This document shows, one piece after another, positions 21,746 through 33,305 of a DNA stretch of 64,000 bases. The notes beneath the pieces are model-generated. The model saw only the letters and a list, made by a program, of their open reading frames with translations. It did not search any database and was not told where the DNA came from. A program made the position numbers and the translations under genes. Each line of letters starts with the position of its first letter. Position 1 is the stretch's first letter. Origin of the DNA: Costus lasius (lineage: Eukaryota; Streptophyta; Magnoliopsida; Zingiberales; Costaceae); the NCBI GenBank assembly GCA_027563935.2, contig CM050449.1:12786501-12850500 (forward strand). The letters are read 5' to 3'.

Positions 21746-23089
21746 TCAATTTTTGGACATTGGTACCTTTGCAAGTAATTTTCCTCTATCATTCTTCAGA
21801 TACAGGTTGTACCCAATTGTGTAGAAAGAGTACCCATTTTCTAACATTTGTCCCATACTGAGTATGTTATTTTTCATAGCAGGGGCATAATACACATTTG
21901 TGATGAAATGATGACTTCCGTCCTTCAACTTGATCAAAATCTCTCCCTTTCCATGTACGGGAATTTTAGATGAGTCTCCAAAAGTAATATTGCCTTTTAT
22001 TTTTTCATCAATATCGGTAAACAATGATCTATCTCTACACATGTGATTGCTAGCTCTTGTGTCTAGGTACCATGTAGTTTTAGCTTCTTGTTTTATGTCT
22101 TTATATGCAATAAAGACATTAGAATCCATCTCTTCTACTTTCTCTTCTATCTCCTCCTCAATATCCTCCTGAGATAGATTAGCTCTTGGAGTATATCTAG
22201 AGTTACATTCTGAAGCAAAATGTCCAAATTTATTATAGTTGTAACATTTGATATGTGACTTATCATATCTATTCTGAGTTTGATATGATCTACCTCGACC
22301 TCTTCCTCTTTCTCTTGCCGAGGTAAACTGAGAAGTACCTTCATAATTTTGTGCACTTCTTCCTCTTCCAGGACTTTGACCTTGTCCTCTTCCACGGCCT
22401 CGCCCTCCATAGTTGACATTATCTCTTCTTGTTGTCTCTCTCAGATTGAGTTGTGACTTAAGAACCTGCTCCAATGGTTCTTTCTTTCTTCTATTCAGTT
22501 TCTCTTCATGTGCTTCAAGAGATCCTGACAGTTCCTCTAAAGTCATTTCTTCTATCTCCTTTGACTCTTCAATGACAGTCACTATATAATCAAATTTTTC
22601 AGTGAGTGATCTTAGAATCTTTTCAATTACTTTTACATCAAAAATATTATCACCCAATCTTCTTATCTGATTAGCGGTTGATGCAACTCTTGAAATGTAA
22701 TCTGAAACCTTTTCAAACTCATTCATCATGATGGCTTCAAACTCTCCTCTTAAATTCTGAAGGCGAACTCTTTGGGCCTTCATACTTCCTTTGCAAACAA
22801 CTTGCAGCATATCCCATAATTCCTTAGCTATAGTTGCATTAGAAATTTTCTCAAATGTGGATTCATCTAGGGCTTGATGAATCAAAGACATGGCCTTTTG
22901 ATCTTTCTTTCTCAACTCTCTTTGAGCTTGCGTGAGATTATTTGAATCACTTGGAATTTCATTTTTATTTTCAACAATGTCCCAAACATCATGTGCACAT
23001 AATAGTGTCTTCATTCTGATGCACCAATTATCAAATTTTTCACTTGAGAATTTAGGGACTTGAAAAGGGCTCATATTGTTATTAGCCAT
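21746..23089 (-). pseudogene. Copia-2 Gag and protease
   Basis: Begins MANNNMSPFQVPKFSSEKFD at 23089, with a UBN2-type Gag (residues about 10-220), an Arg/Gly-rich segment (GGRGRGRGQGQSPGRGR) and a zinc knuckle whose second Cys is Tyr (CYNYNKFGHFASEC). The protease motif WYLDTRASNHMC has Arg where the catalytic DTGA should have Gly. Both changes are G-to-A transitions that destroy function. It ends at a TGA at 21746; the same frame continues into integrase. Confidence 0.92.
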
Positions 23090-24290
23090 TTATTTTCAAC
23101 TTTCTCGGTCTCAAAAAACTTTAAAATATGGATTGGATCAGACTTTCTCAATTTGCCCGGTTCCAAAATAATTGAATCGGCAGATTAATTAACTCGGTCA
23201 AATTTGACCAAATTTGTTGGTTCGGCGTGAGCGAGCGGCTAACCTAGCCGCTTCTCCTATTTAATCTCACGCGTGGATGATTCGGCGGAAGCTTATTCGG
23301 CCGAACGAAAAAATTTTGAGCGGCGGCAAATGCCGAGGCCCCTCCTGGATACAGCTGCTGGCGGAAGATCACGGTGGGAGGTGGAGGCGCCGGCGGACGA
23401 AGCTGCTTCGTCCGTGAACGTCCAGCGTTGGAACTTTGACAAAAGGTGGAACTGAGCGATGACGCAAACAGTGTCCGCTTCTGCAGGAGATTTTTAGCAG
23501 AGGCTGCGAGCGCGACCGTCGGCAGAGGCTGCGAGCGACGAGCAGCTTTGTTTGCGAGCAGAACAACGTTCTTCTTCAAGCAACAAAGTCGAGTTAGGCG
23601 AGCGGCGTTCTTCTTCGCTGAAACAGAGAAAGCGAGGACTTCTTCGTCAACGAGGGTCGGTGATAGAGCTTCGGCTTCTTCGTGTGAAGAATAGCAGCGT
23701 TCTTTTGGTAGTCCGAGTAGCCGCTTTAGCAGAGTTCGAGCAGCGGTTGAAAAAACTTCTGCGTTTCTTCTTCGCCGAAGCACAGAAAGTAGAGGTTTTG
23801 TTAACTTCGGGTAGAGGTGACCTTCAGCTTCGTCGGTGGGCGAACAGAAGAAGGGGTGGCTGCCAACGGTCGAAAGGCAAGCATATGTTTCGGAGCAGCG
23901 AGCGCGCGTCGTTGTAAGCAATCTTTTAGCAACAACGAAGATAGCACAAAAAACCTTCGATTCGCACCGAACAGTAAAATCAAGAGTACTCCGAGCAAAG
24001 GCACTAGTAAACTCGGCACAACTCATAACTCTCAAGATCAGATCGACGAGCAGTTTCTGGCATGAGCGATCAAATTCATCGAGACGAGAACGCTGGAAGA
24101 CAGCAGAAATCTTTCTAAGGTGTTTCAAGCAATTTCTTCTTTCGCCGAGTAACACATGATGCAATCTGGGCACGGTCCTCTACAAAAATACTCCACCAAT
24201 GTCTGATGAATCGTGCCGAAGGAAGAAAACTTCCTTCGCGTCCACGTCAACGGAACAAATCGGTTCTCCAGAGAAAATAACAGCACCTTT
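23090..24290 (-). other. Leader of Copia-2 with a long open frame
   Basis: About 1.2 kb between primer site and gag, long for a copia leader and rich in CTTCTTCG and GAGCAGC repeats. A 309-codon frame on the minus strand (24173-23244) starts soon after the primer site and stops about 155 bases before gag. Its product is basic, Ser/Leu/Arg-rich and matches no family I know. It may be chance openness in a stop-poor sequence. Confidence 0.6.
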
Positions 24291-24303
24291 GGCTCTGATA
24301 CCA
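24291..24303 (-). other. Primer binding site of Copia-2 (initiator Met tRNA)
   Basis: The minus strand reads TGGTATCAGAGCC one base inside the 5' LTR. Confidence 0.9.
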
Positions 24304-24304
24304 C

Positions 24305-24572
24305 TGTTAGCAGCAGAACATGGTGGCAACATTTCGCTAAAAGAAGGGAATCACCAAGAATACCACATAGAGAGAAACTAAAAATATTATTGTGCATCTG
24401 AAATAGAGAATTACAAAGCATATATAAAGAAAAACAAACCTAATCTATTTAGGTAACTTATCTAACTAATATGGACTAATCAACCTATATGGTAGCAAAT
24501 AATCTAATATGGTAAACCCTAATTAATATCACATAAGTATGGTAACACATGACATGTTTACCAATTTCATCA
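24305..24572 (-). repeat. 5' LTR of Copia-2
   Basis: 268 bp, same ends as 18819-19086, followed by the target duplication AAGGT (24573-24577). TATATAAAG (24420-24428, plus strand) is in both LTRs, but the element is on the other strand, so it is not an obvious promoter. Confidence 0.95.
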
Positions 24573-26200
24573 AAGGTGACCCTTTGTTCCCGCTCCTATT
24601 TAACCTTGTAGCAGATGGTTTAAAAAGAATGATAGATAAGGCTAAGACTCTAAATCTCATAAGAGGAATTCAAGTTAATGAACAATTTGGTGAAATATCA
24701 ATTCTTCAGTTTGTAGATGACACGCTCCTTTTTTGTCCGGCCGATCTTGAAGTGCTATCTAACCTATAAAGAATCCTTCGATGCTTTGAAGCCATTTTAG
24801 GTTTGAAGATTAATTTTATGAAAAGTTCACTAGTAGGCATTAATGCAAACAAAGAGCTCGTGCAACAAGGGGCAAAACTTTTGTGATGCAAAATTAAAAC
24901 TCTACCTTTTACATATTTAGGATTGCCTCTAGGAGCCTCACCTAAAAGATAATCAACATGGTCTCCTGTGGTAGAAAAGATAGAAAGCAAGTTAGCTTTA
25001 TGGAAAGGAAGGTTAATTTCTATGGTAGGAAGGCTTGTCCTCATCAAATCAGTGTTGGTTAATCATCCTCTATATTATATGTCCTTGTTTAAAATGCCAA
25101 TTTCCATTGCTGAAAGAATAGAAGGAATTATGAAACGATTCTTATGGTGTGGAAAAAATATGAGAAGATTTTTAAGTAAAGTAAGCTGGAAGAATGTTTG
25201 TTGTGGATATGAAGAAGGCAGACATGGTATTTATCCTCTTATTGATAGAAACTCAGCACTACTTTTCAAATGGATTTGGAGGCTACAACAACATCGTCAA
25301 GATTTATGATAAGATCTAATTCGAAGCAAATATATTTTGAATTCTCACAACTCCCTACCAAAAGCAATAAGTTCATCTATCTCTCTAATTTGGGATGATA
25401 TTCAAAAAGATTACTTTTAATTTTTGTTGGACCTTTATTTCAAAGAACATTCAAATGAAGGTGCGAGATGGCAACTTATGCTCCTTTTGGAATGATCATT
25501 GGTGTAGAGATAAAACTTTAGCTGAAGCATTCCCAAGACTACACTCAACTACCATTAATAAAGAAGCAAAAGTAGCACAAATGGGTGCCTGGAAGATGTA
25601 AACTGGATTTGGAAGTTTGCATGGAGAAAAAGTTTATTTGTATGGGAACTTCAAGATCTTGGTTTGCTTAAAAATATCATTAGATCAATTTATCCATGCC
25701 AGAATAAAACTAATAATTTGATTTGGCTGCTAGGAGAGAAAAATCAATACAATGTTGCATCCTTTGTAAAAAGCTATCCAAGAAAGATTCAACCTCACTT
25801 ATGTATTCAGGCTGCAAAAGTATGAAAACGTAAAAATGCAACTCCTAGACAAAAAAATGTTCATGTGCCAGGTATACGTGACCGGGTGCCTACTAAAGTC
25901 TTTCTAGTGCATAGAGGAATATTACCAAACTCTAATATCTGTTATTCTCTTTGTGATGACTTTACTGAAACCATTGATCTTATTTTGTTGCATTATACAT
26001 TCTCTTGCCAAATATGGAGTAAAGCAGTGAGATGGATTGGTCAGCAATGGATATGCCCACCAACAGTTAATGGAGCTTTGAATTTATGGGTGACACTTCT
26101 TACAGGCAAAAAACAAAGACAATTATGAAAAGTATTTTTTTACATCATTATATGGGCAATTTGGAAAGCGAGAAATAGAAAAGTCTTTGAAGACAAAGAT
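24573..26200 (+). pseudogene. LINE ORF2, rest of reverse transcriptase and zinc-ribbon end
   Basis: Continues the LINE after Copia-2: GDPLFPLLFNLVADGL, the catalytic box as LQFVDDTLLF (24701-24730), FTYLGLPLGA and the connection domain (WKGRLISMVGRLVLIKSVL). The end (about 25860-26040) shows the plant zf-RVT pattern (RVPTKVFLVHRGILPNSNICYSLCDD). Stops at several points, for example near 24766, 24885 and 24950, inactivate it. Confidence 0.85.
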
Positions 26201-26426
26201 ACAAATTGGGAGCTCTTATTGGAATTGACCTTAATTAATCTTAACTATGTGGCTAGAGATAGAGATAGACATTTTTTATCTTCATTCCCATCTTGTGATA
26301 TTTCAAGATCATTTGATACAGTACTCATTATGATGAAAGATATGTGATGTAATATGTTTTGATACTTTGAACTATTCTCTTTATAGCCCATTTTAATATT
26401 ACTAGTTTCAGATTTATCAAAAAAAA

Positions 26427-27236
26427 TGTTCGAGCAAAAATGGCACTCAAAATTATGCATGATTCTTTGAATGAACTAGTCGAGCAAGCTACTGAAGCCC
26501 AAGGGAAGGATATGTTTCCCTACTTTTTTGAGCTTGTAAGTAATTTTGCTAAGAACCACATTTTCTCCTAGGAGATGATTGTGCGATTATCCTAAACTAC
26601 TCATACTCGTGTCTTCCATTAGAGGAAGAAGCAGATGCAAGCATACATGAAGTAGAGAGAGATAAAACAGGGAAAAACTCCCGTCTCTTTCAAGGAGTAC
26701 ATCGATCACAGTGAAAAAAAACAAGGTGCAGCCATCAGAGTGCTTCCTGCGATGCTCCTAATGGGGGAGCACCTCAAAGATTTGGACTACCTCTGCTTGA
26801 ACGAAGAATCTAGATTGCAGGATCAAGTTTTATTGTTCTTGAGACTCTTTGTGGATGCCCAAAAGCACAAGGTACAGTACTAAATTCAATTGGAAAGGTA
26901 TTTTTTTGAACAATGTTTAACCTATTGACACCCATCTCTTGCTGCAGAGTTCGCAAGGGAACAAAGTGAATGCAATTTCTTTGTGGATGGAGGGAAAGTG
27001 GAAGAACAGGAAGCACTTGCTCAAGTCAAAGCAAAGATGGAGAAGCAAAGATGGAGGAGGCTTTTGCTCAAGTGGTGCATGAGACTCTAAAGTCTAGTTT
27101 GGTGTCTCGTAGCTATCGCACATTAATATTTGAGTACGCACGGATAAGATAATTTTTTCTAGCTGATGGCTCATCGACAATGACACAGAACAAACTTATC
27201 GAAGATGCCATGAATCGCTTTTTAACTCCTGTTTAA
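26427..27236 (+). pseudogene. CPS relic A, 3' part: exons 11 (rest), 12 and 13
   Basis: Exon 11 resumes and ends at a GT donor (26535/26536). Exon 12 is 26623-26871, exon 13 is 26948-27236. All align to the CPS genes with the same splice sites. Defects: a TAG at 26653-26655 in exon 12 where the intact genes have CAG; a small deletion in exon 13 after ATTTCTTTGTGGA that shifts the frame; a local duplication of GCAAAGATGGAG; and TAA at 27150 where the genes have CAA. The copy is a degraded C-terminal end of a former class II diterpene cyclase gene. Confidence 0.92.
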
Positions 27237-27882
27237 TTGGACATTTAATTAGTACATGTACAACAGATAAACAAGCATAACAAAGTCAACATGAGTAAGC
27301 ATCGAAAGTTATCATGTAATTGAAGTAAAGAGCCTGTTAATTGTTAATTTGGATGCATTTATGAATGTTGTACGATTCTTCGTGCACCAAGAAGAATCGT
27401 ACACTTAACCTTGTGTTTATGTGGAAAGGTACGCATTTTCTAGTCTTTGTGAGTAATTGCAGATATTTTCTTACTTTTCCACTATTTTAAATACATTATT
27501 AAGTATCTGAATATAAAGAAAATTTCGTAATGCTACATGGAGTCAACGCCCACATCTAATTATTATATAGACCTGCTACACTAAATAAAGAAACACGGTA
27601 AGAATGCACATCTTGATGATTGATTTGTGAAATAAAAAAAAAATTAGAAAGGAATAAAACACGAATCTTGATGCAAAATATAAATGGTGCACCTCAATCT
27701 ACACGAAGTCTCGTTTAACATATGTGAGCATATGAAGTAAATATATATGATATTTAGTCAATATATATCAACATCTAAAGTGAATATGCACGAAGTTTAG
27801 TCAATATATAAACTGTTAAGATTTTGTGTGTTGTATATTGATTTTAGATATTCATATATGTTAACTAAGACGGTGTATATTG
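27237..27882. other. Downstream flank of relic A and spacer to CPS-1
   Basis: The 3' flank bases (27237-27600) are homologous to those after CPS-2 and relic B, including TTTGTGAGTAATT and TACTTTTCCACTATTTT. The rest is AT-rich with short direct repeats of an AGTCAATATAT motif. No gene is seen. Confidence 0.7.
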
Positions 27883-28268
27883 ACATAATCTTTGATTTGT
27901 AAGCACTATAATTTATCACATACGGTGACAAAGATGGACCGAGTCAAAGGTTGAGATGGTATTTCAGATTCTTTCTACTATTCAAGTTTCGATATTCCAC
28001 TTTGAAACATCCACCAATTGACTTTTACGTCCAGCTAATTTTTTTATAAAGAAAAATACAAAAGATTGGGAGTTTAGATTCTCTGCAAGTTATTTATAAT
28101 TTGGTCAATGTTTTTAAAATCTAAACCCTAAAAAAATAATTTTTTGGGACTCGAGTGAGGTGAGACTAGTAAGCTGCTCTCGCTGCTTGCATGACGTTAC
28201 ACTTGCACCATTTCCTATTTAAGTGATCAGCTGCCTTGCTACCAGCATAGAGATAAGTGGGAGAGGAA
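27883..28268 (+). promoter_or_regulatory. Promoter and 5' UTR of CPS-1
   Basis: The region is shared, nearly unchanged, with 46579-46960 upstream of CPS-2 and in diverged form with 44784-45129 and 51440-51570. A TATA-like TATTTAAG lies at 28216-28223, 45 bp before the ATG. Two W-box cores (TTGACT or its complement) are at 27942-27947 and 28018-28023. W-boxes bind WRKY factors, known regulators of plant diterpenoid defence genes; whether they act here is inference. Confidence 0.7.
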
Positions 28269-31200
28269 ATGGAGAGCCTTTTGTGCACTCTGGCATCTGC
28301 CCGCACTGTTAGTCCTGCAGCAGACGGCGGCGGCTGCTTCATCCACGTTGTTAGCAGATACAGCAGCAAGCCGAGCTCCAGCAGATCATCATGGGGCAGA
28401 AAGCATCCAGGTACAGTGCTCTTAGGACGTAGCTCTACGAGAAGTAAATCAGCGACAATATTACAACAGCTGGGGTTTTAATTAAATCTTGTAACTTGAT
28501 GAATCCAGATATATTGTTTATGTTGCGCAGGTCGCATGGTTCATCTTAAAGCCAGTAGTAGCGCTTCACAAATAGAGCTGAAAACGGACTCCGACTTACC
28601 ACGACGGAGTACTACCATCCGGCCGGTAAACTGTACCATAGTTTACTTGTTACTAAATTATAAACTACTGCTGTCTATTAATTTAATTATGAGCGAACCA
28701 GAACATGGATTCATTGCTACTCGCCATGCATCCAACAGGTGGAGCAGGAGGAGAAGGAGAAGGAGAGGATCGACGAGCTGGTCGGAGAGATCAAAGACAT
28801 GTTTCGGTCAATGAACGACGGGGAGACGACGCCATCGGCTTATGACACGGCGTGGGTGGCCAGGATTCCCTCCGCCGACGACCCCAACAAGCCGCACTTC
28901 CCCACAACCTTGGACTGGATCCTCAGCAACCAGCTGGAGGACGGCTCGTGGGGAGATCCCGGCTTCTACCTCCTCTCTGACAGGCTGCTATGCACTCTGT
29001 CCTGCGTTCTTGCCCTCCACACTTGGAGGATTGGACAAAAACATATTGACAAAGGTATTAATGATAATAATTAAACAATCCAATTAGAGTATACACTGCA
29101 TCATGCATGGTAAACAGCAAGTTGATTGGTTTAATTTAATGTACTCGTAGGTCTCAATTTTTTGACAAGTCATATGGAGGATCTCGAGCGGCAGAATGAC
29201 AGCGCGATGACTTGTGGGTTCGAGGTTGCATTTCCTGCCATGCTGGACGAAGCGAAGAGCCTTGACATTCATCTGACCTATGACCGTTCATGCTTGAAGA
29301 ACGTCATCAAATTCAGGGAGAAGAAGATTAGCAGGTAGTTAATTAATCTACAGGAGTTTTTTTACTACAGGCTTTCATGTTTACGCTGGCTGCAATTAAT
29401 TCAGCCCTAATCACGATATAAAAAAAATATTAATTTTTTCCTTTTTTTTAATTTGTAACAAGGACAAGATAAAGCTAATGATAAGAATAATGTGTATATA
29501 TATGCATAACTCCTAAGAACACAATGCAACACTTGTAGTCATGCGGGATATTTTTCTCCTTTACTCAACTCATGCTATTATAAGAACGAAATAAAAATAA
29601 AAACGATCACACACTTGCAGGATCCCGGTGGAGGTTATGCATTCAATTCATACAACTTTGCTCCACACAATGGAAGCGTTCCAAGAAAAAGTGCAATGGG
29701 AGAAAATTATCAAGTTGCAATCTACAGACGGGAGTTTCTTATGTTCTCCAGCTGCCACAGCTGCAGCCTATATGAAAACTGGTGATAAGAAATGCCTTGA
29801 TTACCTGACCAATGCAGTTACTAGATTGGGAGGTAGTGGTAAGTGGCCATTTTTCTCCAAGTGACTTCTTACTCGTTATGATTCCAACAAACAAACAAAA
29901 AATTAATTGCTACATTCAACTCGGATCATCAGCACCGTCACAATACCCAGTTGACCTCTTCGAACGCCTCTGGGCCATTGACACCATCGAGAGGCTCGGG
30001 ATAGGCTACCACTTCACGAAGGAAACCTTTGACGCTCTTGATTATGTCGACAGGTACAGTAGAACGCACTCAGATATTTCTTCATCCCCCTATAGCAAGT
30101 TCATTAAACACCAAATCTTTCATCTCTAGAAACATGGGGAAGCAGGGCATAGCGTGGGGAAGAGGCCAGCCGATTACAGACATTGATGACACATGCATGG
30201 CACTTCGTTTGATGAGGCTGCATGGCTACCCTATCTCCTCAGGTTTAATTCCTACCACTATATATCCGTTTTCTTCCCCCCACCCCACCCCAAATGATAC
30301 GAGCTTTTCATGGGCAGATGTGTTGGAGTACTTTCGAGACAGCGATGGCAACTTCGTATGCATGCCCGGGCAGACACACCGAGCTATGTCCGACATGTTC
30401 AACCTCTACCGCTTTTCCCAGATCGCATTTCCCGGCGAGAAGATACTTAAGGAAGCTAAATCTTTTGTGGAAGGATACTTAAAGGATTGCGTGGCGAAAA
30501 ATGAACACAAGGACAAGTGGGTACTCAAGAAGGCATTAAACAAGGAGGTGAGTCGTGCTTTAGAGCATCCATGGCGGAGGAGTTTACAAAGGCTCGAAGC
30601 AAGGGAGTACATGGATCACTATGGAGTGGACGACGTTTGGCTTGGCAAATGTCTCTACCGGTACTATATTTTTGCACCTTTTTCACTGTTGCTTTCAGCT
30701 GTTTACTATGGAATGGCTATATAACTAGTTACATGGTCAACTCTAGGATGCATTATGTAAACAATCCAAGATACCTAGAACTTGCCAAATTGGATTATAA
30801 TCGTCTACAAACAATGTACAAAGCGGAGATGAACTACATCCAGGAGTAAGTCCTCCTTTCTTTATAAAGCCTCGTACCAAGCAGTGAAATTCTTAATGCT
30901 TTATATTTCTTTCATTCTCGACGCAGATGGTGGAATAGCTATGGCTTTGATGATCCATTAATCACATCCTTGTGCCCTAAGGAGACTCACTTCTCCATCG
31001 CCACCACACTCTATGAACCACAGTTTTCTGCGAGCAGGATAGCCTATACCAAATCTAATTGTATTGAAAATGTTCTCAGAGACCTATTTGACAAGCATGA
31101 ATCTACTAATGACTTGAAATTAATGTGTGAAGCTGTTGAGCAGTAAGTGTATTCAAATTTCTTTATACATAATCAATCAATTCATTAATTAACTTGGCAC

Positions 31201-32042
31201 CATTGCATGCAGATGGAACTCCTCCTTGGTTCTTTCACTCCATGTTCGACTGAAAATGGTATTCAAAATTATGCATGATTCTTTGAATGAACTAGTCAAG
31301 CAAACCAGTGAAGCCCAAGGGAAGGATATGTTTCCCTACTTTTTTGAACTTGTAAGTAATTTTGCTAAGAAGCAAATTTCTCGTAGGAGATGATTGTGCA
31401 ATTATCCTAAAATATTAGTACTCATGTCTTTCATTAGAGAAAGAAGCAGATGCAAGCATACATGAAACAGAGAGAGATAAAACAAGGAAAAACTCCTATG
31501 TCTTTCAACGAATACATCGATCACGGCAAAAAAGAACAAGGTGTAGCCATCAGAGTGCTTCCGGCGATGCTCCTAATGGGTGAGCACCTTAAAGATTTGG
31601 ACTACCTCTACTTGAACGAAGAATCTAGATTGCAAGATCAAGTTTCATTGTTCTTGAGGCTCTTTGTGGATGTCCAAAAGGACAAGGTACACTACTAAAC
31701 CTATGTGGACAGGTATTTTTTGAACAATATTTAACCTATTGACACCCATCTCTTTTGCTGTAGAGTTTTCAAGGGAACAAAGTGAATGCAATTTCTTTGT
31801 GGACGAAGGAGGGGAAGTGCACTGAACAGGAAGCACTTGCTCAACTCAATGCAAAAATGGAGGAGGCCTTTGACCAAGTGGTGCACGAGACTCTAAAGCC
31901 TGGCTTGGTGTCTCGCAGCTGTCGCAGATTGATATTTGAGCATGCACGAATAAAACAATTTTTTCTAGCTGGTGGCTCATCGACAATGACACAGAACAAA
32001 TTGGTCGAAGAATCCATGGATCGCTTTTTAACTCCTGTTTAA
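28269..32042 (+). CDS. CPS: CPS-1: class II diterpene cyclase (copalyl diphosphate synthase type)
   Basis: Thirteen exons: 28269-28410, 28531-28625, 28739-29054, 29151-29334, 29621-29838, 29933-30053, 30130-30242, 30318-30660, 30747-30845, 30927-31142, 31213-31351, 31438-31686, 31764-32042. All introns are GT-AG, phases join, total 2514 nt, 837 residues, the usual size of plant CPS. Residues 1 to about 75 are Ser-rich and basic, a likely plastid transit peptide. Landmarks: SAYDTAW 112-118, QLEDGSWG 144-151, LLHTME 259-264, [14 protein letters not shown] 319-332, and the proton-donor motif DIDD 376-379. There is no class I DDXXD. The enzyme class cyclises geranylgeranyl diphosphate in plastids. 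Ser321 replaces the Asn of the ent-CPS PNV motif and Arg330 the inhibitory His. The product stereochemistry cannot be read from sequence. Splice sites are my prediction. Confidence 0.93.
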
Positions 32043-32262
32043 TTAGACAGTCAAATAGTACATTTACAGCAGGTAAAGAAGCATAAATAAGTCAACGTGA
32101 GTAAGCATCGTAAGTTATCGTGTAATTCGAGAGAAGAGCTTGTTAATTTGGACACATTTATAAATGTTGTACGATCCTTGCTTCCCCAAGAAGAATCAAA
32201 TTATGCACTTATCCTTGGGATTATGTGAAAAGATACGCATTTTCTATTCTTTGTAAGTATAT
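32043..32262 (+). other. 3' UTR and downstream flank of CPS-1
   Basis: Matches the flanks after relic B and CPS-2 until TTTGTAAGTA (32253-32262), then breaks into a gypsy LTR. AATAAG/ATAAAT motifs near 32084-32090 could serve polyadenylation. Confidence 0.6.
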
Positions 32263-33049
32263 CCTAAGGTGACTTAAAAAATACAAATTTTCCAAGACCA
32301 TAGGAGAACAAGTCATTGTGGCTTAGTGCAGTTTTTCTTGAAAATATCTTTCCTTGAAAAAGACTAGTGGGAGAATGTTCTAACTCAAATCTAGTCCAAG
32401 GTCAAACCACTTGACACATATAGTCATAAATAAATTATGAGCCATGCTTATAGGTTATAAGCAACCTGGGTACAAAATAGTTGGGTTGAATAGGTTGAAT
32501 AGATTTAAGAGTGTTTGAGTTATAGGTAACTCCTAACTTAGGCAAAGAATCTTCACACTCTAATACCTAAGTTCAGTGGGAGCTTGATGACTCAGTTTGT
32601 GTCAGGGGCATAACTGAATGGTACAAGGTCCAATTTGGGTGCAAAGCACTAGATAAGGTGAGAAGAACATCCTTGAGTTCTGAAAAGAACTAATAGATGG
32701 TTCTTGGTCAAAAATGATAGGAAAAACTTAGTGGTTATACTTGGTAGCTTGTTCTAGTCCGACCATAGTTACAGTTCGGTTGTTATGGTAGTAATGTGAT
32801 ATCATGCATATATATAGTACATTGTGGCTTAGTTCTATCATTATTTTGGAGTAGAATGCATAGTTTTGTTTCAATTATTTGCTTAAACACTTCACATTCT
32901 TCAGAATCTTCACTTTTCCTTGGTTTTATTTAAAATATAGGGATTTTTGCCCAAAATTGATGGATTTTGGAAGATTTGAAAATATGGATCGACTTTTCAT
33001 GTTGAAACGAAGTTGCATATTAATTTTCAGATCAAACGGAATATTCTAC

Positions 33050-33305
33050 AATCTTCACGGGTATGGCCATGCATGACCGTGTATAATCTTGCATTTCTAG
33101 ACTCGCCGAGATCTTCACAGGCTTGCTCGTGCATTCATCCATGGCTGTGAAGAGTTTAGGACAACATTTCAAAATTCGATGAGAAGTTCATGGGCATGCT
33201 CGAGAACCCATTCATGGCCGTGAAGAGTTTGCAGTCTAGTTTTAGAGTTCGTCGAGGTCTTCACAGGCATGGCCGTGCATCCATGCACGACCGTGAAAGC
33301 TTCCG
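33050..33305. repeat. Inverted-repeat array in gypsy LTR
   Basis: Four units with arms such as CTTCACAG/CTGTGAAG (33113-33151) and CTTCACAGGCATGGCCGTGCAT with ATGCACGACCGTGAA (33254-33297). They resemble in design, but not in inner sequence, the GGTGAACCC hairpins of 9078-9330. Confidence 0.7.

Larger units (their letters stand above)
18819..24572 (-). mobile_element. Copia-2: complete but mutated Ty1-copia element in the LINE
   Basis: 5754 bp, both LTRs 268 bp, perfect 5-bp target duplication AAGGT, minus strand. Order from the right: LTR, Met-tRNA primer site, 1.2-kb leader, gag-protease, integrase, RT-RNase H, purine tract, LTR. The LTRs differ at four positions (1.5 percent), all C/T or G/A transitions. 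The coding region has three TGA or TAA stops, a 2-nt deletion and a larger deletion, so it cannot make a full polyprotein. Confidence 0.95.
17696..26425 (+). mobile_element. 5'-truncated L1-like LINE in CPS relic A, holding Copia-2
   Basis: Non-LTR retrotransposon in the same direction as the CPS relic. It starts inside the ORF2 region before the reverse transcriptase, has no endonuclease, and ends in a short A run (26419-26426) followed by the second target-site copy. Its RT is interrupted by Copia-2 (18819-24572). Without that insertion it is about 3 kb. Many stops show it is long dead. Confidence 0.9.

Noticed and set aside
23273..24159. Several plus-strand frames of 60-121 codons
   Set aside because: They overlap the Copia-2 leader on the opposite strand and share its stop-poor repeats; no domains.
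28257..28268. Start of CPS-1 four codons earlier
   Set aside because: The earlier codon is GTG, not ATG; the first ATG is 28269, and relic C has the ATG at the same place.
28269..32042. CPS-1 as a bifunctional class II/I or kaurene synthase
   Set aside because: DIDD of class II is present and no DDXXD or NSE/DTE motif is seen in the C-terminal exons.
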